From CAYVOV01 sp964453525 (GTDB lineage: Bacteria; Chloroflexota; Dehalococcoidia; Dehalococcoidales; UBA2162), in NCBI GenBank assembly GCA_964453525.1, contig CAYVOV010000020.1, positions 22,066 to 86,065 on the forward strand: a stretch of DNA of 64,000 bases, in the 5' to 3' direction. Position numbers and translations under genes: made by a program. Below the pieces are notes generated by a model. That model searched no databases, was not told the DNA's origin, and worked only from the letters and a program-made list of their open reading frames with translations. Below, piece by piece: positions 44,440-53,822 of the stretch; position 1 is the stretch's first letter; each line of letters opens with the position of its first letter.

Positions 44440-44473
44440 GGACTGGCTCGCTATAGTAATAGCGAGCCAGTCC
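44440..44473. terminator. Perfect 15-bp hairpin between convergent genes
   Basis: Arms 44440-44454 and 44459-44473 are perfectly complementary around AGTA. It is placed between the ends of the convergent adh and MFS genes, so it may stop transcription from both sides. It has no T-run, so it is not a textbook intrinsic terminator. Confidence 0.6.
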
Positions 44474-44477
44474 ATTA

Positions 44478-45770
44478 TCAGGATACCCGTCCTGTTTCCA
44501 TCCTGCCTGGCTGACCGAGCTCACTCTTCACAGGCGGAATGGTGAAAACAAGAATCAGCCCCACCAGGGTAACAGCAGCATAGCTCAGCCAGGCACCCTG
44601 GTAGCTGCCCCAGGTATCGTACACCCACCCGGCCAGGGGAGCGCCGGCCATATTGCCAAGCATCATTACACCCGAGGTCGAACCGAGAATCGTCCCGAAA
44701 CTCTGTCTGCCGAAATGTTCACGCAGCAGAGTTATTCTCGTCGTGACGCTCAAGCCCCAGCCGAGACTTAAGGCGATAATGAAAGGAATAAGCAGCCACT
44801 TGATATCAGCGTTAACGAAAGCAAAAATGAATGAGCCCATCGTCATTAAGGCGAAACTGGTAGAAAATACCAGCCGGCTGCCCACCCTGTCACCCAGCCA
44901 GCCGCTGCCGAGACGACCGATAATACTTGTAACGGGAAGCATAAGGGCAATTACGCTGGAGAGAGACCGGGCGATATTAACACTGCTCAGATAAGGCATC
45001 ATATGAGTCACTATTGCGCCGATTACAAATGAATGGCACGCCGAAGCGACCGCTATCTGCCAGAAAACCCTGCCCCTTAACGCCTGTTTTGCCGATACGC
45101 TGACCTCCGGTACAGCCAGTTCCGCCTTTGTATCCCCGTCTTCTTCTGCGCTGTCTACATCACCATCAGGGAGATAACCATAGTGCTCCGGCTTATGCCT
45201 GACAACAAAGGAAAGCGGCAGGACTATAAGTAGCATACCGAGTCCAACGGTAATCATTGCCTGCCGCCACTCCAAAGTATCAACCAGCCAGGTTACTAAG
45301 GGGACAATGAGACCACCCATACCAAATCCACTGGTGACAATTCCGGTAGCGATACCTGCCCTCCGGCGGAACCAGTTCGTCACCGCTGTCAGGAGAACGG
45401 TGCCGGTACAGGTGCTCATACCGGTGGCAATCAGAATAAAGGCGCTATAAAATCCGGCGAGAGAAGAAATCCGGCTCAATAGCAGAAAGCCGGTACAGAT
45501 AAGTATGGCACCGCTGAAAATCATCCTTCTCGGGCCCAAGCGGTCAACAAGGAAGCCAATGAAAGGAGCGAGGAGTCCCATCTCAAAACCGCGTAACGAA
45601 AAAGCAAGGGAGACCTGTGCGTAGCTCCAGCCGAACTCTTCGGCGATAGGCTCGAAGAATGCGGTAAACCCGAAGTGAACAATACCGCCTGTATAAAGAA
45701 TAATGACCACAGCGGCACCGACAATATACCAGCCGTAGAACACCTTAGAATGCTTCTTATTTGAGTCCAT
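44478..45770 (-). CDS. MFS transporter, monocarboxylate/oxalate-formate type
   Basis: A 430-aa, 12-helix major facilitator with FYGWYIVGAAVVI at the N-terminus and DRLGPRRMIFSGAI as the helix 2-3 loop motif. The pattern (YGW start, FxPiaeEFGWSYAQVSLAFSL) is that of the OFA/MCT group that moves small organic acids. The ion coupled and the substrate are not known. Convergent with adh. Confidence 0.85.
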   Translation of the reverse strand: MDSNKKHSKVFYGWYIVGAAVVIILYTGGIVHFGFTAFFEPIAEEFGWSYAQVSLAFSLRGFEMGLLAPFIGFLVDRLGPRRMIFSGAILICTGFLLLSRISSLAGFYSAFILIATGMSTCTGTVLLTAVTNWFRRRAGIATGIVTSGFGMGGLIVPLVTWLVDTLEWRQAMITVGLGMLLIVLPLSFVVRHKPEHYGYLPDGDVDSAEEDGDTKAELAVPEVSVSAKQALRGRVFWQIAVASACHSFVIGAIVTHMMPYLSSVNIARSLSSVIALMLPVTSIIGRLGSGWLGDRVGSRLVFSTSFALMTMGSFIFAFVNADIKWLLIPFIIALSLGWGLSVTTRITLLREHFGRQSFGTILGSTSGVMMLGNMAGAPLAGWVYDTWGSYQGAWLSYAAVTLVGLILVFTIPPVKSELGQPGRMETGRVS

Positions 45771-45977
45771 GATGAGGCAGTTCACTCCAGTAAGATGAAA
45801 TTCTCGGCGAAGTTGAGAAGGATGAATTTCCCGGGTGAAAACCGATGGTGATTTACAATCTTATCACCATTAGCTGACCTCATTCAAATTCGAGGAGCCG
45901 CGAGTTCCGCACATCCACAACAGAATCCCGGTTTTTTAAAAACACGCTGTGTCTACCATGCTAAATATAGAATTCTC

Positions 45978-45986
45978 TGCTATAAT
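45978..45986 (+). promoter_or_regulatory. Extended -10 upstream of MFS gene
   Basis: TGCTATAAT is a TGn-extended -10 located 51 nt before ATG 46038. There is no clear -35 box. Confidence 0.45.
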
Positions 45987-46037
45987 GCGAGCACCGGATT
46001 TACCGTTTGCCCTGAAAATAAGGAAACAATCGATAAC

Positions 46038-47279
46038 ATGGAGCGTTTCTCAAAGTTATCACTCAACTGGATAAGTCGAGATGGAAAGCTGATCATTATC
46101 AGCCGCGGAATATGTACTTTTTCCCGAAGTTTCGTCACCGTTTTTATTGCCCTGTACCTGGAGAAGCTGGGGTTCAGTCTGATTCAGATAGGTGCATTCC
46201 TCAGTGTCAGTGTTGCCGGTTCTACCTTCCTCACATTCATTGTCAGCTTGATTTCGGAAAAGATAGGGCGCAAGCGCCTGCTGATACTGTTCACCCTGAT
46301 ATCCGCCGCTGCAGGAGTAGCTTTAATCTTTGTAGATAGCTTCCTGCCACTCATGTTTGTCGCTTTTCTAGGTGGAATACACGAACAAATGGGACCCGCC
46401 CAGCCTCTTGAACAGGCAGGTCTGGCTGATGCTGCCTCAACCACCAGACGGACCGACCTTTTTGCCATCTACCGTATTACAGCCGTTGGAGGGACTGCTA
46501 TCGGCGCCCTGGCGGCAGGGCTCCCGGCAATACTTCAGAACATCTTCGTCATAGGCGAAATTGACTCATTCAAAGTAATGTTTATCATTTATGCCGTCTT
46601 TCTGGCAATCGGGGTTCTTTTTTACAGTCTGCTTTCATCATCGATAGAAGCAGGTGCCAGCGACAAGCAGCAATGGGTAAATCCCTTTAAACTCCCATCC
46701 AGAAGACTTATCTTTACCCTTACCGGCCTTTTCAGCCTTGATAGCTTCGCCGGCGCCTTGTTTCCACAGAGTCTGGCAGCCTACTGGTTTTATACAAGGT
46801 TCGGCATAGAGCTTGAAGCACTGGCACTTGTCTTTTTCGCTTCTCATCTTCTGGCAGCAGTATCCCTCTGGGTAGCTGCCAAATTAGCCAACAGGATTGG
46901 CCTTATCAATACAATGGTGTTCACCCACATACCCTGCAGTCTTTTCCTGATAGGCGCTGCCTTCGCCCCGGAACTCTGGATAGCCATCATTTTCTGGCAA
47001 CTGCGCGCCTTTTTCAGCAGGATGGATGTCCCGACAAGGGACTCTTACACAATGTCAATGGTGCACTCGAAAGAAAGGGTAGCCATGGCCGGAATAAATA
47101 CTGTCGGCAGGAGCGCTACCGGGACGGTTGCGCCTTCAATAGCTACAGCACTGTGGCAGACATTCTCGGCAACAGTACCTCTGGTATCTCACGCAATATT
47201 GAAAATCACTTATGACCTTTCTCTATATTTCATGTTCCGCAATGTAAAGCCCCCGCAAGAAACGGATGGTGGAACCTAG
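46038..47279 (+). CDS. MFS transporter
   Basis: A 413-aa polytopic protein with about 11-12 helices. Loop 2-3 has SEKIGRKRLLILFTL, the MFS motif A variant. Residues 110-125 (GIHEQMGPAQPLEQAGLAD) resemble a small group of efflux-type MFS proteins. The substrate is unknown. It stands alone; 335 nt of non-coding DNA containing element B separates it from hypF. Confidence 0.8.
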   Translation: MERFSKLSLNWISRDGKLIIISRGICTFSRSFVTVFIALYLEKLGFSLIQIGAFLSVSVAGSTFLTFIVSLISEKIGRKRLLILFTLISAAAGVALIFVDSFLPLMFVAFLGGIHEQMGPAQPLEQAGLADAASTTRRTDLFAIYRITAVGGTAIGALAAGLPAILQNIFVIGEIDSFKVMFIIYAVFLAIGVLFYSLLSSSIEAGASDKQQWVNPFKLPSRRLIFTLTGLFSLDSFAGALFPQSLAAYWFYTRFGIELEALALVFFASHLLAAVSLWVAAKLANRIGLINTMVFTHIPCSLFLIGAAFAPELWIAIIFWQLRAFFSRMDVPTRDSYTMSMVHSKERVAMAGINTVGRSATGTVAPSIATALWQTFSATVPLVSHAILKITYDLSLYFMFRNVKPPQETDGGT

Positions 47280-47357
47280 AGAGGGATTTTACCATCTCTC
47301 CAGAGGTGTTTCCATCCGATAACAGACTTTGTTTATACGTCATATACTTCGTCCTGT

Positions 47358-47492
47358 TTGCATTGGGTTGGTATTTTTTTACCTCACCCCCGGCCCCTCT
47401 CCAGCCAGAACCATTGTAGATGAAAGAGATGTTCTACTGGCTGGAGAGGGGGATAAAGGGGGAGAGTATTTCATTAAACCGAAACCAAACAG
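47358..47492. repeat. MITE-like palindromic element, copy B
   Basis: It lies in the 47280-47614 gap. Core arms 47394-47407 and 47438-47451 form a perfect 14-bp inverted repeat identical to that of copy A. The left end is GCATTGGGTTGGT and the right end AAACCGAAACC. A TATAAT at 47535 downstream could be part of a hypF promoter. Confidence 0.8.
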
Positions 47493-47614
47493 AACCGCTT
47501 ACTTCATTTGTAAGGAAAGCGTAATATCATGTACTATAATGTTAGGTTCAGGTAAGTTTCACTTTCTTACACTTGAAGAAAGCTCTCAAATCGGAGGACC
47601 GGGTTAAACAGTAA

Positions 47615-49939
47615 ATGGTGCGGGTAACAGAAGAGAAATCGGTCAGGGTAACCGTGCAGGGAGTTGTACAGGGAGTCGGTTTCAGACCATTTATCTACCG
47701 GTTAGCTCATCAGCATAATCTAAGGGGTTGGGTACGCAATACTTCCGGCAGTGTCGAGATTGAGGCAGAGGGAGATGCCAGAAGTATCGAGGATTTTCTG
47801 AAGGAACTTGAAGAGAAAGCCCCTGCCATGGCGCGTATCGGAAAAGTCGAAACAGATTTTCAACCCCTGAAAGGTTATACGGGATTCGATATTCACCGGA
47901 GTCTAAGCCAGGAAGGAGCCTACCAGTTAGTTTCACCGGACATAGCTACCTGTGAGGACTGCCGTAAAGACATATTCTCATCTGCCGACCGCCATTTTCA
48001 TTACCCCTTTACCAACTGCACCAACTGCGGTCCCAGGTTTACCATTATTGAAGATATCCCATATGACCGGTCTATGACTACGATGCGCAAGTTTAAAATG
48101 TGCCCCGACTGCCAGAAGGAATATGATAATCCGCTTGACCGCCGCTTTCATGCCCAGCCCAATGCCTGTCCGGCATGCGGACCCGAACTGGAGCTTGTCG
48201 ATGGCAAAGGTAACCGGGTCGAATGCAAGGATGTGATTAAAGAGGCAGCCTCACTCCTGAAAACGGGAAAGATTCTCGCCATTAGGGGGCTCGGCGGCTT
48301 TCAACTTGCCTGTGATGCTACTGATGAAGAGGTGGTAAACCTCTTAAGAACCAGAAAAAAGCGCCCATCCAAACCGCTGGCAGTAATGATGACCACTATA
48401 GAAGAAATAGTTAAGCGCTGCCATGTAACATCCGGGGAAAGCCGACTCCTTCAATCTCCGGAGTGCCCGATGGTGCTGCTGAAGCGTAAAAGCAGTTTAT
48501 CCGATATTGCGCCCCCAGTAGCGCCAAAGCTGAAGTATCTCGGAGTAATGCTCCCCTATACTCCTTTGCATCACCTTCTGCTGAATGAAACCGGTATCCC
48601 GCTGGTCATGACGAGCGGCAATCTCAGCGAGGAACCGATTGCCAAAGATAATGACGAGGCTTTAATACGCCTCAGCGGAATAGCCGATTATTTCATCCTC
48701 CATAACCGTGATATTTATTCCCGCTATGATGACAGCGTTTTCATGGTTGAGGAAGAGAAACCTCAGGTATTAAGAAGGGCACGCGGCTACGCTCCCTACC
48801 CAATTCTTCTTCCCTTCGAATCAAGACAAATCCTCGCCTGCGGGGCGGAACTGAAGAACACTTTCTGCCTCACCAGGGGAGAGCATGCCTTTGTCAGCCA
48901 GCACATCGGTGATATGGAGAACGAGGAAACACTCGAACACTTCGAGAACACAATCGAGCTTTATAAAAAGCTATTTCGGATTGAACCTGAAATCATTGCC
49001 TGCGATATGCACCCGGACTATCTCTCAACAGGATACTCCTTAGAAGCTACTGCCGAGCAAGGAATAATTCTCTTTCCGGTACAGCACCACCACGCCCACA
49101 TCGTAAGCTGCCTGACTGAGAATAGAGCCGAGGGACCGGTCATCGGGGTATCCTTCGACGGCACCGGGTACGGCACTGACGGCACAATATGGGGCGGTGA
49201 GTTCCTGATTGCTGACCGGCGCGGCTTTGAAAGAGTCGGACACCTTGAGTATGTGCCTCTGCTCGGCGGCGAAGCGGCGATAAAAAAACCGTACCGGATG
49301 GCTCTTAGCTATCTGTATACCCTGCTCGGAGAAGACTTTCCGCTGGACGGGTTGCCTCCTGGCAGTCGTTCGCCTTCAGAGCTTGACCTGATGAAGCAGC
49401 AACTCAGGCAGGAGATAAACTGCCCTCCCACCTCCAGCGCCGGGCGGTTTTTCGATGCCGTTTCTGCTCTGCTGGGAATCAGAAACGAGGTGGACTATGA
49501 AGCCCAGGCAGCTATTGAGCTAGAGATGCTGGCTCCGGATAATATTAAAAGTGCCAGTCTGGAGTCTTATCCTTTCTCCATTGATGAGAATAATGGAATG
49601 AGGATTATCAGACTTGGTGAAGTGCTAACGGCGATAATCGGTGATATAAAAGGAAACGTTGCCATTCCTGAAATATCTCTGAGATTTCACAATACCATTG
49701 CTCAAATTATAACAAGGACATGTAAAATGATTGCCGGAGACAGCGGCATCAGACAGGTGGCGCTGAGCGGTGGAGTGTTTCAGAACAGGCTTCTCTCCCG
49801 GCTGGCTGCCGCGGCGCTGCGAAATGAGGACTTCGAGGTACTCACGCACCAGCTTGTGCCCTGCAATGACGGCGGTATTTCACTGGGGCAGGTGGTAATC
49901 GCCAATTTTGCCGGTGCTTTAGAAGGAGGTCTAGATTAA
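47615..49939 (+). CDS. hypF: Carbamoyltransferase HypF
   Basis: A 774-aa enzyme that makes the carbamoyl group from which the Ni-Fe hydrogenase CN ligands derive. Domains in order: acylphosphatase (about 8-95, GVVQGVGFRPFIYRL), two zinc fingers (CEDC...CTNC and CPDC...CPAC, about 109-190), YrdC-like (about 200-385), and Kae1-like (about 400-774) with HHHAH. Length is normal. It heads the hyp operon. Confidence 0.96.
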   Translation: MVRVTEEKSVRVTVQGVVQGVGFRPFIYRLAHQHNLRGWVRNTSGSVEIEAEGDARSIEDFLKELEEKAPAMARIGKVETDFQPLKGYTGFDIHRSLSQEGAYQLVSPDIATCEDCRKDIFSSADRHFHYPFTNCTNCGPRFTIIEDIPYDRSMTTMRKFKMCPDCQKEYDNPLDRRFHAQPNACPACGPELELVDGKGNRVECKDVIKEAASLLKTGKILAIRGLGGFQLACDATDEEVVNLLRTRKKRPSKPLAVMMTTIEEIVKRCHVTSGESRLLQSPECPMVLLKRKSSLSDIAPPVAPKLKYLGVMLPYTPLHHLLLNETGIPLVMTSGNLSEEPIAKDNDEALIRLSGIADYFILHNRDIYSRYDDSVFMVEEEKPQVLRRARGYAPYPILLPFESRQILACGAELKNTFCLTRGEHAFVSQHIGDMENEETLEHFENTIELYKKLFRIEPEIIACDMHPDYLSTGYSLEATAEQGIILFPVQHHHAHIVSCLTENRAEGPVIGVSFDGTGYGTDGTIWGGEFLIADRRGFERVGHLEYVPLLGGEAAIKKPYRMALSYLYTLLGEDFPLDGLPPGSRSPSELDLMKQQLRQEINCPPTSSAGRFFDAVSALLGIRNEVDYEAQAAIELEMLAPDNIKSASLESYPFSIDENNGMRIIRLGEVLTAIIGDIKGNVAIPEISLRFHNTIAQIITRTCKMIAGDSGIRQVALSGGVFQNRLLSRLAAAALRNEDFEVLTHQLVPCNDGGISLGQVVIANFAGALEGGLD

Positions 49940-50169
49940 TGTGTCTTGCTATTCCGGCTCTTATAACGGCTATAGAGGGTAAAGAAGCTGATGTTGAGAT
50001 CGGGGGAATATCGCGTCGTATCAGCCTGATGCTGACCCCGGAGGCTAAAGTCGGCGACTATGTACTGCTCCATACCGGATATGCCATAAGCGTTATTGAT
50101 GAAGAAGAGGCGAAGGAGAACCTGAAACTCTTCGAGGAAATAGCGGAACTGGTTGGAGACGAAGATTGA
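49939..50169 (+). CDS. hypC: Hydrogenase maturation chaperone HypC
   Basis: A 76-aa HypC/HybG. The essential Cys2 is in MCLAIPALI. It carries Fe(CN)2CO with HypD to the large subunit. Its start overlaps the hypF stop by 1 nt. Confidence 0.96.
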   Translation: MCLAIPALITAIEGKEADVEIGGISRRISLMLTPEAKVGDYVLLHTGYAISVIDEEEAKENLKLFEEIAELVGDED

Positions 50170-51260
50170 AATACATCACCGAGTTCCGGCGCTCCGAGCT
50201 TGCCAGAGGACTGATTAACCGTATCCGGCAGAAGTCCGAAAAACCGGCACGGCTGATGGAGTTCTGTGGCGGTCATACCGTAACCATCTTCAAATACGGC
50301 ATCCGCCAGGTACTACCAGATAATATCGAAATGGTGTCAGGCCCGGGCTGCCCGGTCTGCGTTACGGCGAACTCAGACATCGATAAGGCAATTGGTCTAG
50401 CTCAGATTCCGGGAGTAACCATCACCACTTTTGGCGATATGCTCAAAGTACCCGGGAGCCGCTCCAGCCTGCAGAAAGTGAAAGCTGAAGGTGGGGATGT
50501 CCGCATGGTTTATTCGACGATGGATGCTCTGGATATAGCCGCCGATAATCCGGAGAGGAAAGTTGTTTTCCTCGGAATCGGCTTTGAGACCACCGCCCCG
50601 ACAGTCGCCGCTTCAATTCTACAGGCGGAGGAAAAGGGGATTAATAACTATTCCGTGCTGTCATTACACAAGGTCTGTCCTCCCGTAATCAGAGCAATCC
50701 TGGATTCTGGTGAAGTAAAACTGCAGGGGCTGATTTGCCCCGGTCACGTATCGGCTGTTATCGGCTCTCATCCCTGGGAGTTCATTGCCCGGGACTACGG
50801 AATCCCCTGCGTGGTATCAGGCTTCGAACCTGTGGATGTTTTACGGTGTGTCGATATGCTGGTAGCGCAGATTGAAAACGGCGAGTCAAAAGTGGAGGTC
50901 GCTTACCGGCGTGGAGTACGTCCTAAAGGTAACCTGGAGGCAATAAGGCTGATGAACCAAGTCTTTGAGCCCTGCCCTGCCTCGTGGCGCGGTATCGGTG
51001 AAGTAGCGGCAAGCGGCCTAGGAATAAGGGAAGAATACCGTCAGTTCGATGCCGAATTCGCCTTTGATATCGAGCCCGGCGTCTCTTACGAGCCGGCCGG
51101 CTGTCTCTGCGGCGAAGTCCTGCGCGGAGTAAAGACTCCTCTTGATTGCGGACTCTTCGGCGCCACCTGCAATCCGGAAAATCCGGTCGGACCGTGTATG
51201 GTCTCTTCAGAGGGCAGTTGCTCAGCGTATTTCCTGTATGGAGGAGAGTTTGGAGGATAG
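50166..51260 (+). CDS. hypD: Hydrogenase maturation protein HypD
   Basis: A 364-aa Fe-S protein forming the Fe(CN)2CO scaffold with HypC. FCGGHTVTIFKYGIR, GPGCPVC, and the C-terminal cysteines for the 4Fe-4S cluster (AGCLCGEVLRG and CNPENPVGPCMVSSEGSC) are present. The start TTG 50166 overlaps the hypC stop (TTGA) and has GGAG upstream. Confidence 0.96.
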   Translation: MKYITEFRRSELARGLINRIRQKSEKPARLMEFCGGHTVTIFKYGIRQVLPDNIEMVSGPGCPVCVTANSDIDKAIGLAQIPGVTITTFGDMLKVPGSRSSLQKVKAEGGDVRMVYSTMDALDIAADNPERKVVFLGIGFETTAPTVAASILQAEEKGINNYSVLSLHKVCPPVIRAILDSGEVKLQGLICPGHVSAVIGSHPWEFIARDYGIPCVVSGFEPVDVLRCVDMLVAQIENGESKVEVAYRRGVRPKGNLEAIRLMNQVFEPCPASWRGIGEVAASGLGIREEYRQFDAEFAFDIEPGVSYEPAGCLCGEVLRGVKTPLDCGLFGATCNPENPVGPCMVSSEGSCSAYFLYGGEFGG

Positions 51261-52254
51261 GATTCTGCTTGCCCACGGCAGCGGCGGCACACTGGCCCAC
51301 AAGCTGATAGAGAACAGCTTCGTTAAAGCTTTCGATAATCCCTATTTGTCCCGGCTGGATGATTCAGCCGTTGTTGACTTCACCGGCAGACTGGCTTTCA
51401 CCACCGACAGCTATGTGGTAACCCCAATCTTTTTCCCCGGAGGAGATATCGGTAAACTTGCCGTCTGCGGTACGGTAAATGACCTGGCAATGTCCGGTGC
51501 CAGGCCTCTATACTTAAGCCTTTCATTTATTATCGAGGAAGGGATGCTGCTTGATGAACTGAGCACGATTGTGGAGTCAATAAAAGAGACGGCTGCTGAA
51601 GCCAAGGTGGAGATAATCACCGGGGACACCAAGGTTGTGCAGCGTGGCAGCGCAGACAGAATTTTCATCAACACTGCCGGAGTGGGTTTAATACGCCGGG
51701 GAGTGAATATCTCCGGGGACCGGGCAAAGCCGGGCGATAGCGTGATTTTGAGCGGAACGATAGGCGACCACGGCATTGCCGTTCTCAGCAAACGTGAAGG
51801 GCTGTCCTTTTCTACTCAGCTGGAGAGCGACTGTGCCCCCCTGGGGGATATGGTCGCCCGGATTCTGGAAGCAAGCCCTGACATACATTGTCTGCGTGAC
51901 CCAACAAGAGGGGGCCTGGCAACAACGTTGAATGAACTGGCAGGACAGTCGAGAGTTGGAATAAGAATTGACGAGGAAAAAATTCCGGTAGGGGAAGATG
52001 TCGCCGCTGCCTGCGAGATGCTCGGACTCGACCCGCTTTACGTGGCTAATGAAGGCAAGCTGGTAGCAGTCGTCCCGGCTGAGAATTCGGCAAAAATTCT
52101 CCGGGCAATGCAGGAAAATCCCTACGGAAAAGATGCCTCAATTATCGGTGAAGTGATTGAGAAACACCCTGGACGAGTTGTTATGAAGACTCGCCTCGGT
52201 ACCTCGCGGATAGTGGACATGCTGTCCGGAGACATTCTGCCCAGGATATGTTGA
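51238..52254 (+). CDS. hypE: Hydrogenase maturation protein HypE
   Basis: A 338-aa ATP-dependent dehydratase that turns the HypF-donated thiocarboxamide into thiocyanate. It opens ILLAHGSGGTLAHKLI and ends LPRIC, the C-terminal Cys that carries the ligand. Start is ATG 51238 inside hypD; TTG 51250, 3-4 nt after GGAGGAG, is an equally plausible start. Both give a complete domain. Confidence 0.96.
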   Translation: MEESLEDRILLAHGSGGTLAHKLIENSFVKAFDNPYLSRLDDSAVVDFTGRLAFTTDSYVVTPIFFPGGDIGKLAVCGTVNDLAMSGARPLYLSLSFIIEEGMLLDELSTIVESIKETAAEAKVEIITGDTKVVQRGSADRIFINTAGVGLIRRGVNISGDRAKPGDSVILSGTIGDHGIAVLSKREGLSFSTQLESDCAPLGDMVARILEASPDIHCLRDPTRGGLATTLNELAGQSRVGIRIDEEKIPVGEDVAAACEMLGLDPLYVANEGKLVAVVPAENSAKILRAMQENPYGKDASIIGEVIEKHPGRVVMKTRLGTSRIVDMLSGDILPRIC

Positions 52255-52255
52255 A

Positions 52256-52597
52256 ATGCACGAACTAAGCATTACTCAGAGCATGCTCGATATCGTCCTC
52301 GAACAGGCAGAAAAAGCCGGGGCGAAAGAAGTAGAGAAAGTTAATCTGATAATCGGAGAAATGACCGGGGTCGTTGATGATTGTGTGCAGTTCTACTTCA
52401 CTTTACTCGGCAAGGGGACGATTGCTGAAAAGGCGGTTCTTTCCTGTAAAATGGTGCCGGCAACAGCCAAGTGCCGACACTGCGGTAAAACATTTCAACC
52501 GAAAGATTATGACTGGACCTGTCCCCATTGCGGAAATCACGGTATTGAAATCGTGGCCGGGCAGGAACTTTTCGTAGAAAGCATAGAGGTGGAATAA
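52256..52597 (+). CDS. hypA: Nickel insertion protein HypA
   Basis: A 113-aa Ni chaperone. Ni ligand His2 is in MHELSITQSM, and two zinc knuckles CRHC and CPHC lie at about 73-95. It is followed immediately by hypB, with which it delivers nickel to hydrogenase. Confidence 0.96.
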   Translation: MHELSITQSMLDIVLEQAEKAGAKEVEKVNLIIGEMTGVVDDCVQFYFTLLGKGTIAEKAVLSCKMVPATAKCRHCGKTFQPKDYDWTCPHCGNHGIEIVAGQELFVESIEVE

Positions 52598-53254
52598 ATG
52601 GAAATAAAAGTACTCAAGGATATTCTCGGTGCCAATGACCAGATAGCCGGTAATAACCGGCAGATACTTGATAGCAGTGAAATTTTTGCCGTGAACCTGA
52701 TGGCCTCTCCGGGCGCCGGTAAGACAAGCCTTATCCTGGAAACAATAAAACAGCTTGCCGGTAAAGCCAGACTTGGCGTTATTGAAGGTGATGTAAGCTC
52801 AAGCATCGATGCCGAAACCATCGGGAGAGAAGGCATCCCCGCCGTACAGATAAATACCGGAGGCGAATGTCACCTCGAAGCCGGTATGACCCGTAATGCT
52901 CTGGATAACCTGCCACTGAAGGACATAGATATCCTTATCATAGAAAATGTCGGCAACCTGATTTGCCCCGTGGAGTTCAATCTCGGAGAACATAAAAAGG
53001 TGCTTATCGCCAGCGTGCCGGAAGGCGATGACAAGCCGCTCAAGTACCCGGCGATGTTCCACGAAGCTGATGCAGTGGTGATAAATAAAACCGACCTCCT
53101 GCCCTACGTCAAGTTTGATATGGATACCTTCGTTAAAACAATTAAGGAGCTTAACGGGAAAGCGGATATGTTTCGGGTGTCCTGTACCACCGGCCAGGGA
53201 ATTGAACAATGGGCTTCATGGCTTCTGACCGAAAGTGAAAAGAGACCGACCTGA
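52598..53254 (+). CDS. hypB: Nickel-incorporation GTPase HypB
   Basis: A 218-aa SIMIBI-class GTPase. P-loop MASPGAGKTS near residue 29, GGECHLEAGM (metal-site region), and NKTDLLPY for guanine. The His-rich Ni-storing N-terminal stretch is absent. It starts right after the hypA stop. No hydrogenase structural gene follows; the operon ends before element C. Confidence 0.96.
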   Translation: MEIKVLKDILGANDQIAGNNRQILDSSEIFAVNLMASPGAGKTSLILETIKQLAGKARLGVIEGDVSSSIDAETIGREGIPAVQINTGGECHLEAGMTRNALDNLPLKDIDILIIENVGNLICPVEFNLGEHKKVLIASVPEGDDKPLKYPAMFHEADAVVINKTDLLPYVKFDMDTFVKTIKELNGKADMFRVSCTTGQGIEQWASWLLTESEKRPT

Positions 53255-53416
53255 ATCTGACCCGAATACGGGCCGGTTATTTCATTCAGTCTTCGTACCG
53301 ATGCAATTATTACAGGGCAGCACACGTTAAAAATAATTTGCGGTATAAACCGGGTATTTCTTAATAAGTTCCCTCGTAGACTTTGAAGAGTGAGGGCATC
53401 ATGATAACAGTTCCAT

Positions 53417-53609
53417 CCAAATGCAAATCGAACCTCTTATAAGGTACTATTCGGTTTTGGTTGGTATAAATTTGTCACCCCCTTTATCCCCCTCAAACAG
53501 TACCCGTTTATTGCCGATATTATATAATTGTTTGAGAGGGGAGAAATAGAGAGAGGGGCAAGGGGTGAGCTAAAGAAAAACAACCAAATGCAAATCGAAC
53601 CTCTTATAA
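53417..53609. repeat. MITE-like element copy C between perfect 26-bp direct repeats
   Basis: A perfect 26-bp direct repeat (53417-53442 and 53584-53609) bounds the element. The core arms 53492-53499 and 53529-53536 read CTCAAACA/TGTTTGAG, different in sequence from copies A and B but again complementary, with TCACCCC/GGGGTGA farther out. The 53255-53822 gap has no gene; the remainder holds promoters. Confidence 0.8.
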
Positions 53610-53615
53610 TCCTAC

Positions 53616-53656
53616 TTGACAAAGGAAATAGGTTGTGTTATAAGATTTAAAATCTT
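53616..53656 (+). promoter_or_regulatory. Transporter promoter P1 with overlapping palindrome
   Basis: TTGACA (53616) and TATAAG (53639), spacer 17. A 7-bp inverted repeat AAGATTT-A-AAATCTT (53642-53656) overlaps the -10 and the expected start site, so it could be a repressor operator. P1 starts right at the end of element C. Confidence 0.6.
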
Positions 53657-53699
53657 CATAGGTATATAAGAGACATAATAAGATTCTTTGCTATAGGTA

Positions 53700-53728
53700 T
53701 TGACAAATAGGTCTATTTAGGCTATAAG
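53700..53728 (+). promoter_or_regulatory. Transporter promoter P2
   Basis: TTGACA (53700) and TATAAG (53723), spacer 17, the same -10 as P1. The distance to ATG 53823 leaves a leader of about 85 nt with GAGGGG before the start. Confidence 0.6.
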
Positions 53729-53822
53729 TTTTAAACAATAATCCTGTTTTATATTTACAAAGGGAAAGAAGCTTTCAAGAATATAAGCTCCAGTCAATGT
53801 TGGAGTAAGAAGAGGGGTTGTT

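Noticed and set aside
47329..47607. 92-codon open frame before hypF
   Set aside because: Runs through the palindromic element B; product is repeat translation (PGPSPAR) without SD.
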